From Norana najaformis (lineage: Eukaryota; Annelida; Clitellata; Crassiclitellata; Hormogastridae): a stretch of DNA of 64,000 nucleotides. Numbering within the stretch: the stretch's first letter is position 1; every line of letters starts with the position of its first letter. Under the pieces are notes generated by a model. That model made no database searches and was not told where the DNA came from. It saw nothing but the letters and a program-made list of their open reading frames with translations. The position numbers and the translations under genes are program-made. The DNA is taken from assembly GCA_964023275.1 (NCBI GenBank), contig OZ029925.1:8714719-8778718 (forward strand), written 5' to 3'. This document shows positions 44,701 through 58,400 of this stretch, piece by piece.

Positions 44701-47700
44701 CTCTTGACACTAGGTGAGGTTAAAGTTCAGGGTTAGGAACAGTTTGAATTGTAGGTTTTTCAATCAGGACTTTTTTCACATGAATTACTCCATTGCTCAT
44801 TGATGCCATCTTCTCAGGTGGTGGATTTTTCTATGTGCCATAGCTGAATAGTTTCTTTGGGAGTTGGAGAAATGTTTTATTGGCTATTTTTTTACTTCCT
44901 TACCCCAGTCTGAACTCTTCAAGTTACCCATTTCTGCTTTCTTAGTGTTTTCCCATAATGCCAATACATACTAGTCTAGTTTATACTGACCATGCTAATT
45001 GTGTGAGTGATGTCTTATCCGTAGGGATGCATTGTCAAAAGCCTTGTATCAGCGTCTGTTCACCTGGCTCGTGCAAAGGGTCAATGACGTCGTGAAATGT
45101 GAAAACCTGCGGCGAGACCTCACATCGATTGCAATACTTGATATATTTGGCTTTGAGGTGAGGTTCCATTATTCAGTTCAAAAGTTAAGATAAAGATTAA
45201 AACATTTGACTTTGAGGTAAGGTTCCGTTTTGCAGTTTAAAGAGTTAAGGTGAAGTCAGTGCTGCTGCCCGTCTTATTTGAGGCATCCCCAGGTATGGCC
45301 ATATAACTTCCTTTATGCGGGACACTGCACTGGCTTCCCATTCAGCAGCATATCCAGTTCAAGATTCTAACGCTTATGCGTAATTGTCTTGTTGGCTCTG
45401 CTCCATCATATCTTAGGGACTTCTGCATTTCGGTCTCCTTGGTTCCAGGCCGTAGCACTCTCCGGTCGGCCTCCCTTGGACTTCTGACTGTCCCTCGTAT
45501 GCGCACTGCTACAGCGCAGTCTAGAAGCTTTGCCTATGTTGGACCTAATAGCTGGAATCGCCTTTCCCGAGAGCTCTGGCTTGAATTCCTCAGTTTGTCC
45601 CTTCCGCAGTTTCGCAAGCGCCTGAAGTCAGTATTATTTGACAGTGGTCTCACTGGTTCAGATCGGGAGCGCCTCTGATGAGTCTGTTCTTGAGGTGGCG
45701 CTTTTTAAATGTCAGATTACAATTGCAATTACAATAGCAATCCAGTGACAGAAAACACCTTGTTTGCATCTGAACTTGCCTTGTTACTCATGTAACAACC
45801 AATAAGTATGGAGGTCTGAGTGGGCGCCAGATGGCATGGTATTCCATGGACGGTCATCCATCCTATTACCAAGCTGTCTTGATATTGCTTTGCTTAGCTG
45901 TGCTTCCTAGATTTCTTTAAACAATGCCAAGCATCCGCCAGTTCTGTGCTTTTTTATCACATGAGTCTGGTTCACATGACTTAGCCTTCGTTGGGCACTG
46001 TAGAAATCTTGAGCTTACGATTCTTACCAAAATTTTCTAGAAAGATAATTTCTCGCAAATTTGATGCTTTCATCACTGAAAACCAAAACTCGTCTTGTTT
46101 ACGTTATTAGGATTTTCGAGAGAACAGCTTCGAGCAGCTGTGCATAAATTATGCAAATGAGTCGTTGCAGTACTACTTCAACGAGCACATCTTTCGGATC
46201 GAACAGGCTGAATATGAGAAGGAGCAGGTTACCTGGGTGATGATTGACTTTCACGACAATCGACCAGTGGCCGACCTCATCTCAAGGAAGCCAAACGGAA
46301 TCTTACAGATCCTTGATGATGAAAGCAGCTTTCCCAGTGTAGGTATTATGCGGTTACCCAGGGGTGAAGGTTATAAAGGTAAAGATAACGCACTTGTGTC
46401 CTCGGAATCTTGGTTCCGAAGATCTCCTGGCAGAGATGCAAACATGACCGCAGCAGTTCAGTGACTGGATGACTTTTAAGGTGTATTGTACAGGAATTTA
46501 GATTAGTATAATTTGCATGTGGTATCTATGTACATTGTTACGTAATGGCGTTCGTAGCTCGTTGTCCTTTGGGGTATGGACCAGCAAACAACGTAACACT
46601 GTTTAAAATTCTCTTTTTCTCCGACGACGTCAGACCATTTGCATTTCAAGACATCAACGTTTCAACATCAGTTCGTCAAGTAGAGAGAAGAACGACGAAC
46701 GAATCAACCACGAAGAAGAACCCTCCTACTGTTTAAGCTCTCTCTTTTATACTATTTTCCACGCTTAGTGAGGCACCACTCCTTCAGACACTCCCAACTA
46801 TCCAAACATGTTATCTCACAGATGTTACAAGGACACGTGTCTCCACCAACACACCTCCTCCCTCAGATCACATGTGAACTTGTAACAACATACATACATC
46901 TAAACAATAATAGCCAGACAAAAGAGTCTTAAGTTGAGACTGAGATTTACCTGGTACCTCTCAGCTGGATTCTCAGAACCGTTATGCTGCATTCTTATAA
47001 AGAACCTTGCAGAGATGCTGAATAATTGCTTCAGTGCAATTGAAACATAAGAAATTATTGTAGTGCCAGTGTTTTCTGGGTTCAAATACTGATGCGTCTT
47101 ATAAAACTGACAATTTGTTGTCTAACTTTGCGACTCATTAGGAAACATAGTAACGTTTGTTTTTTGTTGAACGATGCTTTAGCCGTAGGACCATTCTTAT
47201 TAAACTAAATGGCATATTGGAAGCTGTTATCATACAGATGTGCCATTAAGCATTTTACAGAAAATTTTACTTGTAAGTTTTTGTTTTGCTGTACGTTTGT
47301 TAGTGTTATGTGACAAGAGTTATAAGTCGTTGTGTTCTGGGTAATTTTCACTGCAGGGAACCGATAAGTCATTCCTTGAGAAGTGTCACCAGATCCATTC
47401 TTTGGATCCATCCTACGTTAAACCTCGAATGTCTGGAATGGGATTCTGCATCAAGCATTATGCAGGCGATGTTACCTACAATGTAAGGCTTTACTAATCC
47501 TTAGTCATTTAGTAGGTAATAGTAGGAATTATTATTATATTGTTGTTGTTGTTGTTGATGTTTTCATTATTGCCTTTGTTGACATTCTTATTATTAATTA
47601 ACGATAGTTACCCTAGGTAGAAATGATCATTAGGTTAAACTTGCTTAGCGTTTTCAATGACCGTGTTGCCTGTTGTTAATGCATCTCATTCGTTTATGCA

Positions 47701-50700
47701 GATATGCTCATCATTTGCAGTTTGCTACATAATTCTTATGTTCAGGTGATTGCTGTGTCTGATTGTGCATTTACGTGATGGATTTAAATTTGGTCAACTG
47801 AAGCTCTATTAGAACAAGCAATTCCTAAGACGTGGGGCATTTGTGCTTCCAATTTAGTGCGGTTTTACTGCAAATCTAAGTTAAGGATTCAGGATAAACA
47901 TGTACGAAGATTGTGAAGATGGTGTTACATTACGTCTCACGAGGGTAACACGGCACACAGTGCGTTGAGTCACTGAAGTTGGACTTGGTGTTTTGGAGTG
48001 AAGGAGGTATTCATACGGAAGATGTTGGCCTCCAAGTGTATGTATGCACAGTTCTGCAGTGCAGTGTCAGTTTCATGTGATGGGCCAGAGATTCAAACAT
48101 GAAAGTGCAAAACCGATGTGTTGGCCGCTCAGACAGCAAGCCACCTCAAGCCTGTCTATATTCATATACACGTCAATCGAAGGCTCTGATCTGTCAGAAT
48201 TCAACCCAGGTTCTCCAAACAGATTATGATTTTGGGTTGTGATTTTATATGCATCAATCGAAGGCTCTGGTCTGTCAGAATTCAACCCAGGTTATCCAAA
48301 CAGGCTATGATTTTGGATTGCGATTTTGACTTGAAGTGACCATTGACTGATGCCTTGGGCTTTGTGATAATGGTGCTATCGAAGTCATTGGATTAGAAGG
48401 CATTAAGCGATTATCTATGAAGGATTTGTTCACAAAGTCCTTAACTCAGTTATCATATCTATAAAAAGCACACTAGAAATATGGAGTTGTGTTGTATTCA
48501 TATAGAAATGTTTGAGTAAGTTACACTGAACTCACTACATTACAGTAGAAGGAAATATTTGTACCTGTGACCTGAACTTGCAGGCAACACACTTTCTTGA
48601 CAAGAACCGTGACACGCTTCGGACGGACCTCGTTCAGCTGCTGATACAAAGCACTAACAGACTTATCTCAAAGATGTTCCAGGAACTGTATGATGCCATC
48701 GTCAGCAAACTACTTGTCAAAACCACAGCCGTCTATTCAGCTGCGAAGCCGAGGACATCAACCGTGGCTGCGAGTTTCAACGAAGAGCTGCAGAGTCTCA
48801 TTGTCACTATGACCAAGTATGTTCTCATCTTGGTTGTCATGACCAAGTATGTTCTCATCTTGGTTGTCATGGTTTAAGGGAAGAAATCCAGTCTCGGTGT
48901 CATGGTTTCATTTGGTTTCCATGGGTTTGTCTATGGTTCTTATCGTTATGATTTGTGTGCCTCATTGATTTTATAGTTCAATAAGAATAAGTTAGGTGGC
49001 AGCTTAACGATTACACACTTCTTTCAACAACCTTCCTTGTTAGCATAATCCAGGATCACCCCCTGGGGTGAACCATAGGCGAGACTAGAACAGTCCAGAA
49101 ATGGACAATAATTTTTACAACCTACATGGGTTGATTTTGAATTTTCAACACTGGACTTTTCTAGTTGTATTAAGCATTATTATGCTTACTGACGAACTTT
49201 TTATTGTTGAACTTGAATATCATTTAGGCTAGCTTAGAGTGCGAGTGGAAAGACAAAAGCTTCAGTGATATGCCACCATGACCTATGTGGTTTGTTGGTT
49301 CTCACTGTTTTTTTTTCTTTTTTCCAGTTATCTTTCATTTTACAGTTGCATTTTTATACCACAGTAAATAATGGCAGAAACAAGAATTCTTCAAATTTTA
49401 ATACCTATTTTCATCAGAGTTGCTGGCTGTTAAGGTAAGCTGGCTGTATTGAACTTGCACTGAAAAATATAGCTTAGATGATTACCAGTAAATAAAGTTT
49501 TACAAAAATTAAACATTAGCGTCTTTCATTTGCTTCTGTCTCCAGGTGTAATCCTTGGTTCGTGCGCTGCATAAAGCCAAACGGATCGAAAGCACCGATG
49601 GCCTTTGAACCTGAAATCGTCCTAAAGCAACTGCACTACACTGGAATGTTGGAGACTGTGAAAATACGAAAACTGGGTTTTCCCGTTCGACACAGATTTG
49701 GGACATTTGCACAGAGGTAAGCATAAGGCAGTTTTTATGACTTCTATAGCACCGTTATCATAATGCACAAGGTATCAGTTATAGCTTCAAGTGAACCTGT
49801 AGTCATTAATCCCATTGAAGAAGCTCAGTCAAAATCTGTTAGGGAAACCGAAAGTCATCCTATGGTGGGTAAGCAAGTTGAAGCAGACGGTGACAAAGGA
49901 ACGGGGATACTAGTTTAACCAGGTGGGAAACGGCTGGCCTGATATTGTATTTGGTGGGTCACAACCTATATGGCCCACCCAATAATCTACCAAAAATTGT
50001 CATTTAACGGGGTACCATATTTAGTTTAACAGAAAGTGTTTTAATTAATTTCTTTGAACTAAAACAGTTGTTTACAGTAATACAGACTGCATAGTCATGA
50101 ACAGTTTATCAGACAAATGGAGATGAGTCAGTACCTTAGTTCTGTTTCCTGCAATGCCCTGGCCCCATGTCCAGGACCTTAGGATTGTCCATTGCCGACT
50201 CAAGGGCCAGAGAAAAGGAAATAAATGCCTCACATGCTTTCCTCGTAGGGCATGGAGCTTTACTTTACTTTAGCTGAGTTGGTTTCCAGAAGACTTTCTC
50301 CCATAGCTTTTCAAATCTCTGGACATATTCTTTAATTCTGAGCTATTGGTTGCAATATTAGGTAAAAGAAACAACATATATATTAATAATAATAACAAAA
50401 ATAATAATTGTAGTATTCTATTGCCAAGATTCATCTATTTAGATCTCATGATGGCTATGTTCTCAGCACTTTTAAGAGTTCCTTAACAGATGCTATGCAA
50501 AGGCCCATATACGTTTATACTGGTACATACATCACAAAAATTACAGTAGTAATTTTAATAATTAGTAATAATGATGATGATGAATGATTCAATAGGTATT
50601 CCATGCTGCTGAATAAAGATGGAGAGATGAGCAAATGCAACGGTGACACGATAATGAGTGGTGAAAACAGAACTGGTGAAAACCGGCCAGCAGAAGAGGA

Positions 50701-52392
50701 CTACAGGAAGCTGTGCGAAGAGATACTGGACAGCCTACCGCCATCTTGGATACACAGCTGGCAGATTGGCATGACTAAGGTATGACGTCCTAGTCAAAAC
50801 ATTGTCAACTAAGCCGTGATTTTTAGCCTGCTTTCTGTTCTCAATATGTGCATCATCATCATCCAGGAATCCTCGCTGCATTTGGATTTAAGTTGTCAGT
50901 ATAACATCGTGGTCTTTCTTTGCTGCTCTTAAAGCGTGCATTGAGTGCCATGTTTGGTACCTAATCGGCAGGTATTGTTTCAGTGTTTGGCTTCGAAAGT
51001 GAGTGCTACATGTGTGCAGTACATCTGGGCATTTTTTTTAGGAATTTTTCTTACACAGAACCATTTTGCGTCCTGGTTTTGGTTTATTTTAGAGATTTAA
51101 CTCTCAGGCTAGCACAGTCTGTACACCGGGACCTTAAATGGTGTGGCGCCCATTCAGGTGGACGGTGATGGTGAAGGATCTCACCCGATTAATTCACTGA
51201 AAATTGAGCAGGGTCGAGGCCATATGGTCGCTATAGAAAAACGTGTACATCTACATTTGCATTTATTTACGCTTCTAAGTGACTTTTATGATGTGCTTTG
51301 TAAGATCACTTTATTTATTTGAGCATTTTTAGAGTACTGCATTATGAGATGGTACATGAATTTTTGTTTCCAATTATATTGTCCAGTTTTCATTCATCCA
51401 TTCATTCGTTCAGTACAGTTTCACTAGAAGGGACCATCGAATTGTGCCTTAAATATGCATCTTGATAATGGGCTATGGAAGTAATTAGATTAGATTCATT
51501 TAGTCATTCACTCATTGATTCGTTAAATTTGTAGAGCACATCTTCAAGGTTTCCACACAGACGCATTCTCAGCCCAGCCTTGATGGAAGAAATCAGTCAT
51601 AAATGGGTCATGCTTGAAAAGTAGGCTGTACCAGTGGGTGTAACAAGCAAGCATGTATTTGCTGGTATATCCTAAGCTCTAGACTTCTACAGTGCCCAAC
51701 AAAAGCTAAGTCGTGGGAACCACCTCATTCATAGTCGCTCAGTCAAAATAAAATCACCAGGCATAAAGGGTTCGGTTCCAGGTCAAGATCTAAGAGTCAG
51801 GCAGGCATAGGTCCTTCTACTTTCTGGAAATGCACCGTTTTGCAAGAAAAATATAACCCAATGTATCAAATTGCTGATTTTTGCAGCTTTTTCTAAAAGA
51901 ATTGTTGGCAAATCACCTCGACCGACAACTGGACAGATTTAAACTGGATGCCGTGGTGACCCTGCAGAAATACGTCCGGTGCTATATAAACCAGAAGAAA
52001 TACCAGAGAATGCTGAGTGCTGTCAGGTTCATGCAGATCGAGCTGCGTGCCTGGAAATCACGGTTCGTCTCTGAATATTCACTCGTTCTGAGTCTGCACT
52101 GACCGTTGGTCGCTAGAATCTAATCTAATCTAATCTGGAAACTTCTGTAGCGACATTGTCCTACTGCACAAGGCATTAAAAGTTGCTTCTAAGCAAAACC
52201 ACGTTCTGAATCACAATCCATTACGTGCTTATAGACCTATAAAAGAAATGTTGCATTTCTTCTGGAGATTGTTTTCCTAATCTTCTGGGTTTTTTGTGGG
52301 TTTTGACTTGTCATATGCTTTATTATTGACATATAGGTCACAGACGTCATGCTAGCCGACATCCTCTTGCACAGATGTGGACATATACCATA

Positions 52393-52426
<34 letters not shown>

Positions 52427-55400
52427 CACATGTACCACAGTAGCTTACCAGGCTAGCAAGTGCAAGAGGTGCACAAGAACTGCCTGTATATATGTATATA
52501 TTTACATATATGTATATGTATGTGTGTGTCCAAAGACTTCTATAACGCATTTTAAGAACCTCACAAATGTGCTGCACCATGACTATCTCTAACAGTTCTA
52601 AAAAGATGTGTTTTAAGACAGGCTGAGAATGTTTCTTGACCCGTCAGAGGTGAAAGAGTTCGAATTTCCATACTGTACTCGCATTGTTTTGATGACATTC
52701 TTTCAGGAGACGATACGCTGAATTTCAGAGGACAGTTGTTTTGGTTCAGTCTCATGCACGCATGTTGCTTCAGAAGAGAGCGTATGAAAAGGTTGGCTTC
52801 AGTTAAGAAATCTAATCAAATCTAACCTAATCAAATCTAACTGAACTGAATCAAGGTAAACCTGACATAATTACTTAAATAAAATCCAGTGGTATATATT
52901 ATAATCTCTCTGGCATGAATTAGTCCATTTAGCGTAGTCTCGTGTAAATCTTACCTAATTATTCTAATCATTGCTTTGTGATTTAGTAATTGTAATTAAG
53001 AATTTATATAGCTTCGCATCAACAGAAACTCATCGGAGGTTCTCCAAACGTGACAATACAAGACCACGATTGAATAGAATGGTTTTCAATTGCTTATGGA
53101 AAAGAGAAAGAAAAAGCCAAGAAACTCCTGTCACAAATTGCAAGGCAGCTTATTCCAGACAGATGGGATAAGCACAGCATAGCTGGACTGTGGAAGTGCA
53201 GGCCACTATGTGGACCTAAAGACTTGAAAAGCAGTGTATTAATTAAAGCTCAAGTTATCAATCCATGTCCAATGCTAAGTGAAACTTTGATGATATTATC
53301 TCAGTTTTATTATTTTTGTTTTGTGACTGCAGTTGAAGTTTGAGAAAAAGAAACAGGAGTGGGAAGAAAAACGCCAGAGGCAAAATCATGAGTTAGAAGA
53401 AAGAAAGCGACAGAAAGATGCTGAAAATGCAAGAAAAAATGCTGAAATTGCAAGAAAGAATGCTGAAATTGCAAGAAAGAATGCTGAAATCACAAGAGCT
53501 AGAGATGAGGAGTTGCGGAGAAAAGAGGTTTTGCAAAGAGCACGTGGTGAAACAGAGAAAAGAGAGCAAAATGGAGTGGTGAGTTTCACTTTTCTTGTTT
53601 CAGATCTTACCTTACTTTATCTTACAGCAATAATATTTCCTTAACTGACCTAGAGGCATAAAATATGAATAACTGTGGAATTGTGTTGGCTTTGGCACAA
53701 ATCTGCTAAAGATGGGGACTGCTTAGACTGTTATGAAGCACAAATGATGAATGTAATAGGTAGTATTTTTGCATAGGCATGAAGTTGAAAGTTATTCCAC
53801 TGGCTTTACGTACTTTGCCTTCCCAAATAATGAACTTAATTGCTGATTGAAAGGCTAAAAGCAACAGTTATCGTTTATCTGACTCGTCCTCACCTCACCT
53901 TACCCTACCCTAAACTTGGAAATTATGGTATGGTAACTGCAAAATGAAATAATGTGACATTTGAGTTCGGCATTAAATTTGTTATACTAAGAGTTGGATA
54001 TTGTAATTATGATAAAAAAATTTGTATAGCATATCAAGAGATACGGAAGAAATGAACCCTGTTTGACCGTATCATACCTTTCCTTAATTTACCTTTAAAA
54101 TGCAGACTCATTGCAATACGAAGGAGCCTTCTCTTACATTTTGCTACTCAATCAGATACCTGGTTACCTAAAATTGTCTAAATTTACCTTGCCTTGCATA
54201 CTTTACATTACCATACCTTACCATAGTTTCCCTTACCATACCTTACCTTATGATGCCTTTCCTTAATTTGTATAATTTTACCTTACTGATTGTAATCTGC
54301 GATCAAAATGGTTGGCTGCAATTGTTGAGTCAGTTGCTTTCACAGAGGATCACCTGTTGCCCTCCTAATTATATTTACCATAGGTTGCATATGTTCATTT
54401 ACTTTCTATTGGACATCTGCAGCTGCAGTATTGATCAGGTTTTTGGTCCGATGTGTAACTAGGGCACCTGGATGATGACGATGCTGAGGCATAGCCGATA
54501 GCAATCCGTCTGTCTAGTCTGTTGTCGGCGTCGATTGTTTAAACAAAATATGTGCTTGCACAGTTGCTGTTTTTTTGTGGTAGCTACAGGTGTAGGTTTT
54601 ATGAGTTTGAGTGTTGGGGACGAGGGTTAGATGGCCGGATTTAACGTTCCGATTGGAGAACTGAATTGAGTTTAAACTTGAATGGAGTTCTGTTGCTGGA
54701 TTACATGCATGACGACACGAACGAAGTACGACGTATGTGATGAATCAGTTTTGAGTTACGGCAGTTGAGTTTTTTTGCTGGATTGTAGGCAGAACACATG
54801 AGCTAAGTACAGCAGATATGATGAATTAGATTTGAGTTATGGCCACTCTGTTCAATTTGTGTTAAGAATGTAAATAAAAATGCCAGTGATAAGCTTATGT
54901 TAGCTGCTGATGGTAACTTTGTCACAACAGATTTGGCTATCACTATTGGCTGTTGTCATCTTAAAGATGTACAGTATTTGGTAGATGTTTTATCGCTGTG
55001 GATATTTGTACAGTATTTCTGGCTAATACCAATTCTGTACAGATGTTGTTAAATGCTTCCATATTGTGCCAGTAGCAAGTTCATAGTCCACATAATGTTG
55101 ACACATTTTAAAGGAGGAAGAATTTATACTAAGGCCGGCATCTGATTTTATGGGATGCCTCAATGTTTCTACAATATTCAGTTTAAGAGTCAGCTAAGTA
55201 AGGGTTTGCAAGACGCTTTGAATGTCTTTGAAAGATTTTGACCCTAGTACTTAAGAAAGACTATGAATTGCTTGGAGACAGAATTCCATGGATGTGGGAA
55301 CTTGTTGAAAGGTAGACAAAGAGTACTGATGATTAGGTTATCAGTTTGATGTAGTAATGGTGTTTGACTTTGAACCAATAAATTTTATGGCTGAAGCCAA

Positions 55401-58400
55401 ACTACTGTGGAGTTGTCAGCAAGACAGTCGTGACGTGGATTTGAAAAATCTAATTGAAATCTGCTCACTGATGTTAAATTTTAGTCTTATCTGTATCGTA
55501 TCACGCTGTCATCCAAAATGAAATTGCAGAATGACTACTTCAAAAGACCAGATAGTAGAAAATTCTTCGGTAATCGGGATGATGTCCGCATGTCGGATTA
55601 TGGTGGGAATTTTTATTTGCGCAAGGAACCCTGGAATCCTGATCGATCTAATTTGCACAAGGGCGCTGTCAGCGATGACAATTTTCGATCACGTAAACAA
55701 CCATTGAGAGTAGAGGGGTCGCGACCTTTGAGGTATCGATCTGCTGAGGCTCTTGATACTTCTGGGGAGGCAAGACTGTTCAACTGGGCTCCGATACCAC
55801 GGATAGGTAATCGGGCGGCGGTTTTTGAACACTATTCGGCGTCGGATATACCGGTACAAGATTCATATCCAGTGGTAAGATTCTTTAGTAACAGAGTCTG
55901 TCTGTGCCTGATGTTGGGACGGCGCTGAAACTCTTGTGCCTTGTTACTGTGTGAAAAAGTACATAAAGTAACTTAGTGACCCAAATTATTCTTATTGCTA
56001 TCAGAAATTACATTCATCTGCTAAAATGTTTTAAAATACTGACTATTACAGTTAAAGTTATTCAAACAGGAAAATTATTCAAATATTGCATATGTAGAGA
56101 AATGTAAAGAAGAATTCTATAGATAACACTATGCCATGCTTTTGTGAGGTACTTTAAAGGTGCTATGTCATATGTCTAGATAAGTAATTAGCTAACTGAC
56201 TAACTGAGATAATTACTGTTGATGAGTTTCGGTGGTGACAGATGCCCTTCTTGCCTGTTGATTTTGTTTTGATTGAGCGCCAGTGAATTAGCTGGTTTCT
56301 GCTACTTTGCTTTCATTGGGTGCTATGGAAATCTAGTGTTTACAATTACAATTACGATGCAAATAGTGCCGTGAGAAAGAATTGCTCTTGCAGCACCTAC
56401 ATGTAATAAAATGATGTGCACACCTATTGCGATAGTAAACGGCAAATATTAATATGAAAACTCTCAAGTTGTATAAATTAATATACATCTGGGGAACATG
56501 ACAAACACAAGGTGTTGAATTGTACTGACATCTGATATTTAATGTTTTACATGCGTCATATGTTCTGTGTTGTCATTAACATAATAATTACTGTTGAATT
56601 AAATTGAATAGAATTAAACATTGAGTTTTTTGCTTGAACAACAAAGAAATACCTGGTAGTCTGATTTTAAGTTGTTCTTGTTGAGTTGCAGGGTTGTTAC
56701 GTCTATCAGGCAGAGGATGCCATGGAAATTCCAGAAGAGTTAGCATTTATCTTTAGCAAGATGGACGGTATGTTAAACAGGAGCGTACTACACCATATTT
56801 TACGTTTATGGTTTTTGCTGTTTAAAATCACTGTAATAACCATATGATTGTTTCTTCTCAGTTATTAGATAGATTGGGAAGGTAGAGCTAGGTATTTATC
56901 TAATCTAATCCAATAGCTTCTATAGCGCCTTTATCATAATGCACACGACATCATCGTGGATGGTCTCTTCAATTGAAACCGTAATCAGAAGTCATGATCC
57001 GTTAGACGAAGCCGGGTCAAAATCTTATAGGTCAGAGCCTTCAGCCAGTTTGGATTGTTGAAATCAGCAAATAAAGAATTAATAATAAAAATATAATTTA
57101 AAAATATAAAAAAGAAATTAGATTTTATTGTAGAAATTCTTAGCAAATAAGTCCTCATATGTTCTCTTGTGATACTCGGGTTGAAAGATTTGTTGGCAAA
57201 AGTGCAAATCTGAAAACCTGAATAGCTTTTTCACGGTATTAAATGAGTTGGCTGTGAATTATTGATTTCAATTGATGTGCTACTTAGCATTCATATCCAA
57301 CACACTTAGCTGAGGCTGCGTTTGTGGGACTCTTCTTATTCGAAAGAGCTCTCTTCTATTCTTTTCTGACAGTTTTTGGCTTCTTCCTAGTATGGAAGAG
57401 GGAGAGGACTCTTCTACTGAAATGGCAGAAGAGCAGTTACAGAAGAGGATATGACTTAAATTTAGACTACATTTATGGTGTACTTACACTGATCCACGCA
57501 CAGCAACTTATAATCAAGTGGCTGCGTTTTTGGCACCACTCATCTAATTGCTTCAGGTATCATCAGAAGCACTTAAAATGCAGCGTGGTTCACAGACGCA
57601 TTGTCACATTTTGTCTTGCTGTGTGAACTGTATATTAAGTTATGGCTTGTTATTTACAGGATGGCAGCGCATGCATACAGAGAAGGACATTCGGAGTGTT
57701 GATGATGTAGCCGTTGGAAACGGCATCTTCACTCTTCCTTCAGACATCAACTCCTATGTATTTTCAAAATATGCCAACACATACTGCAAGGTATGAGTTC
57801 TAAACTCTATCTCTGGACTGGTATGGAATGCTTTTGGTGGCTGGTAAAGAATTTCTTAGCAAGTATTTCTATATTTTCAGCTGATTATGTTCAGCTAATC
57901 TTTTTCAGCTTACTTGGTAAGTATGTCTATATTTTCAGCTGATTATGTTCAGCTAATCTTTTTCAGCCTACTTGGTAAGTGTTTCTATATTTTCAGCTGA
58001 TTATGTTCTGCTAATCTTTTTCAGCTTACTTGGTAATCATAATCATAGTCTGCATTTTTTTAAACAAGTTTGTAGTCAAGGGAAGGAGCTTAGTGACAGT
58101 TCTGTCAGCATTTAATTGAGTTTCCCTCAACTTTTAAGGACTGTTTCAACAATTGTTCTTGATAGTTCGTTAAATTTAAACCATTATGATTCAGAGTTTT
58201 AATGGTTTTCAAACTGAGACACTTGTCTGCTATTTACTTAAGCTAGAGCACTTGTTGAACTCTGAATGTTGGAGAAGCTGAGGCAATATTTCAGTGAAAT
58301 GGGACAATGGGAATAGGCATAGTTTGAAACCCTATGACATAATTGGACATTTTCGAAACAGTTAGGTTTAAGGTGTCTGAAGTAGTGCGGTAGGAGTAGT

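Noticed and set aside
46339-46464. Extension of Myo15 exon 12 past the GTAGGT donor
   Set aside because: The conserved motor continues with [10 protein letters not shown] in exon 13 directly after SSFPS.
57324-57626. 100-codon frame in Myo15 intron 21
   Set aside because: Skipping it keeps exons 21 and 22 in perfect phase; no similarity seen.
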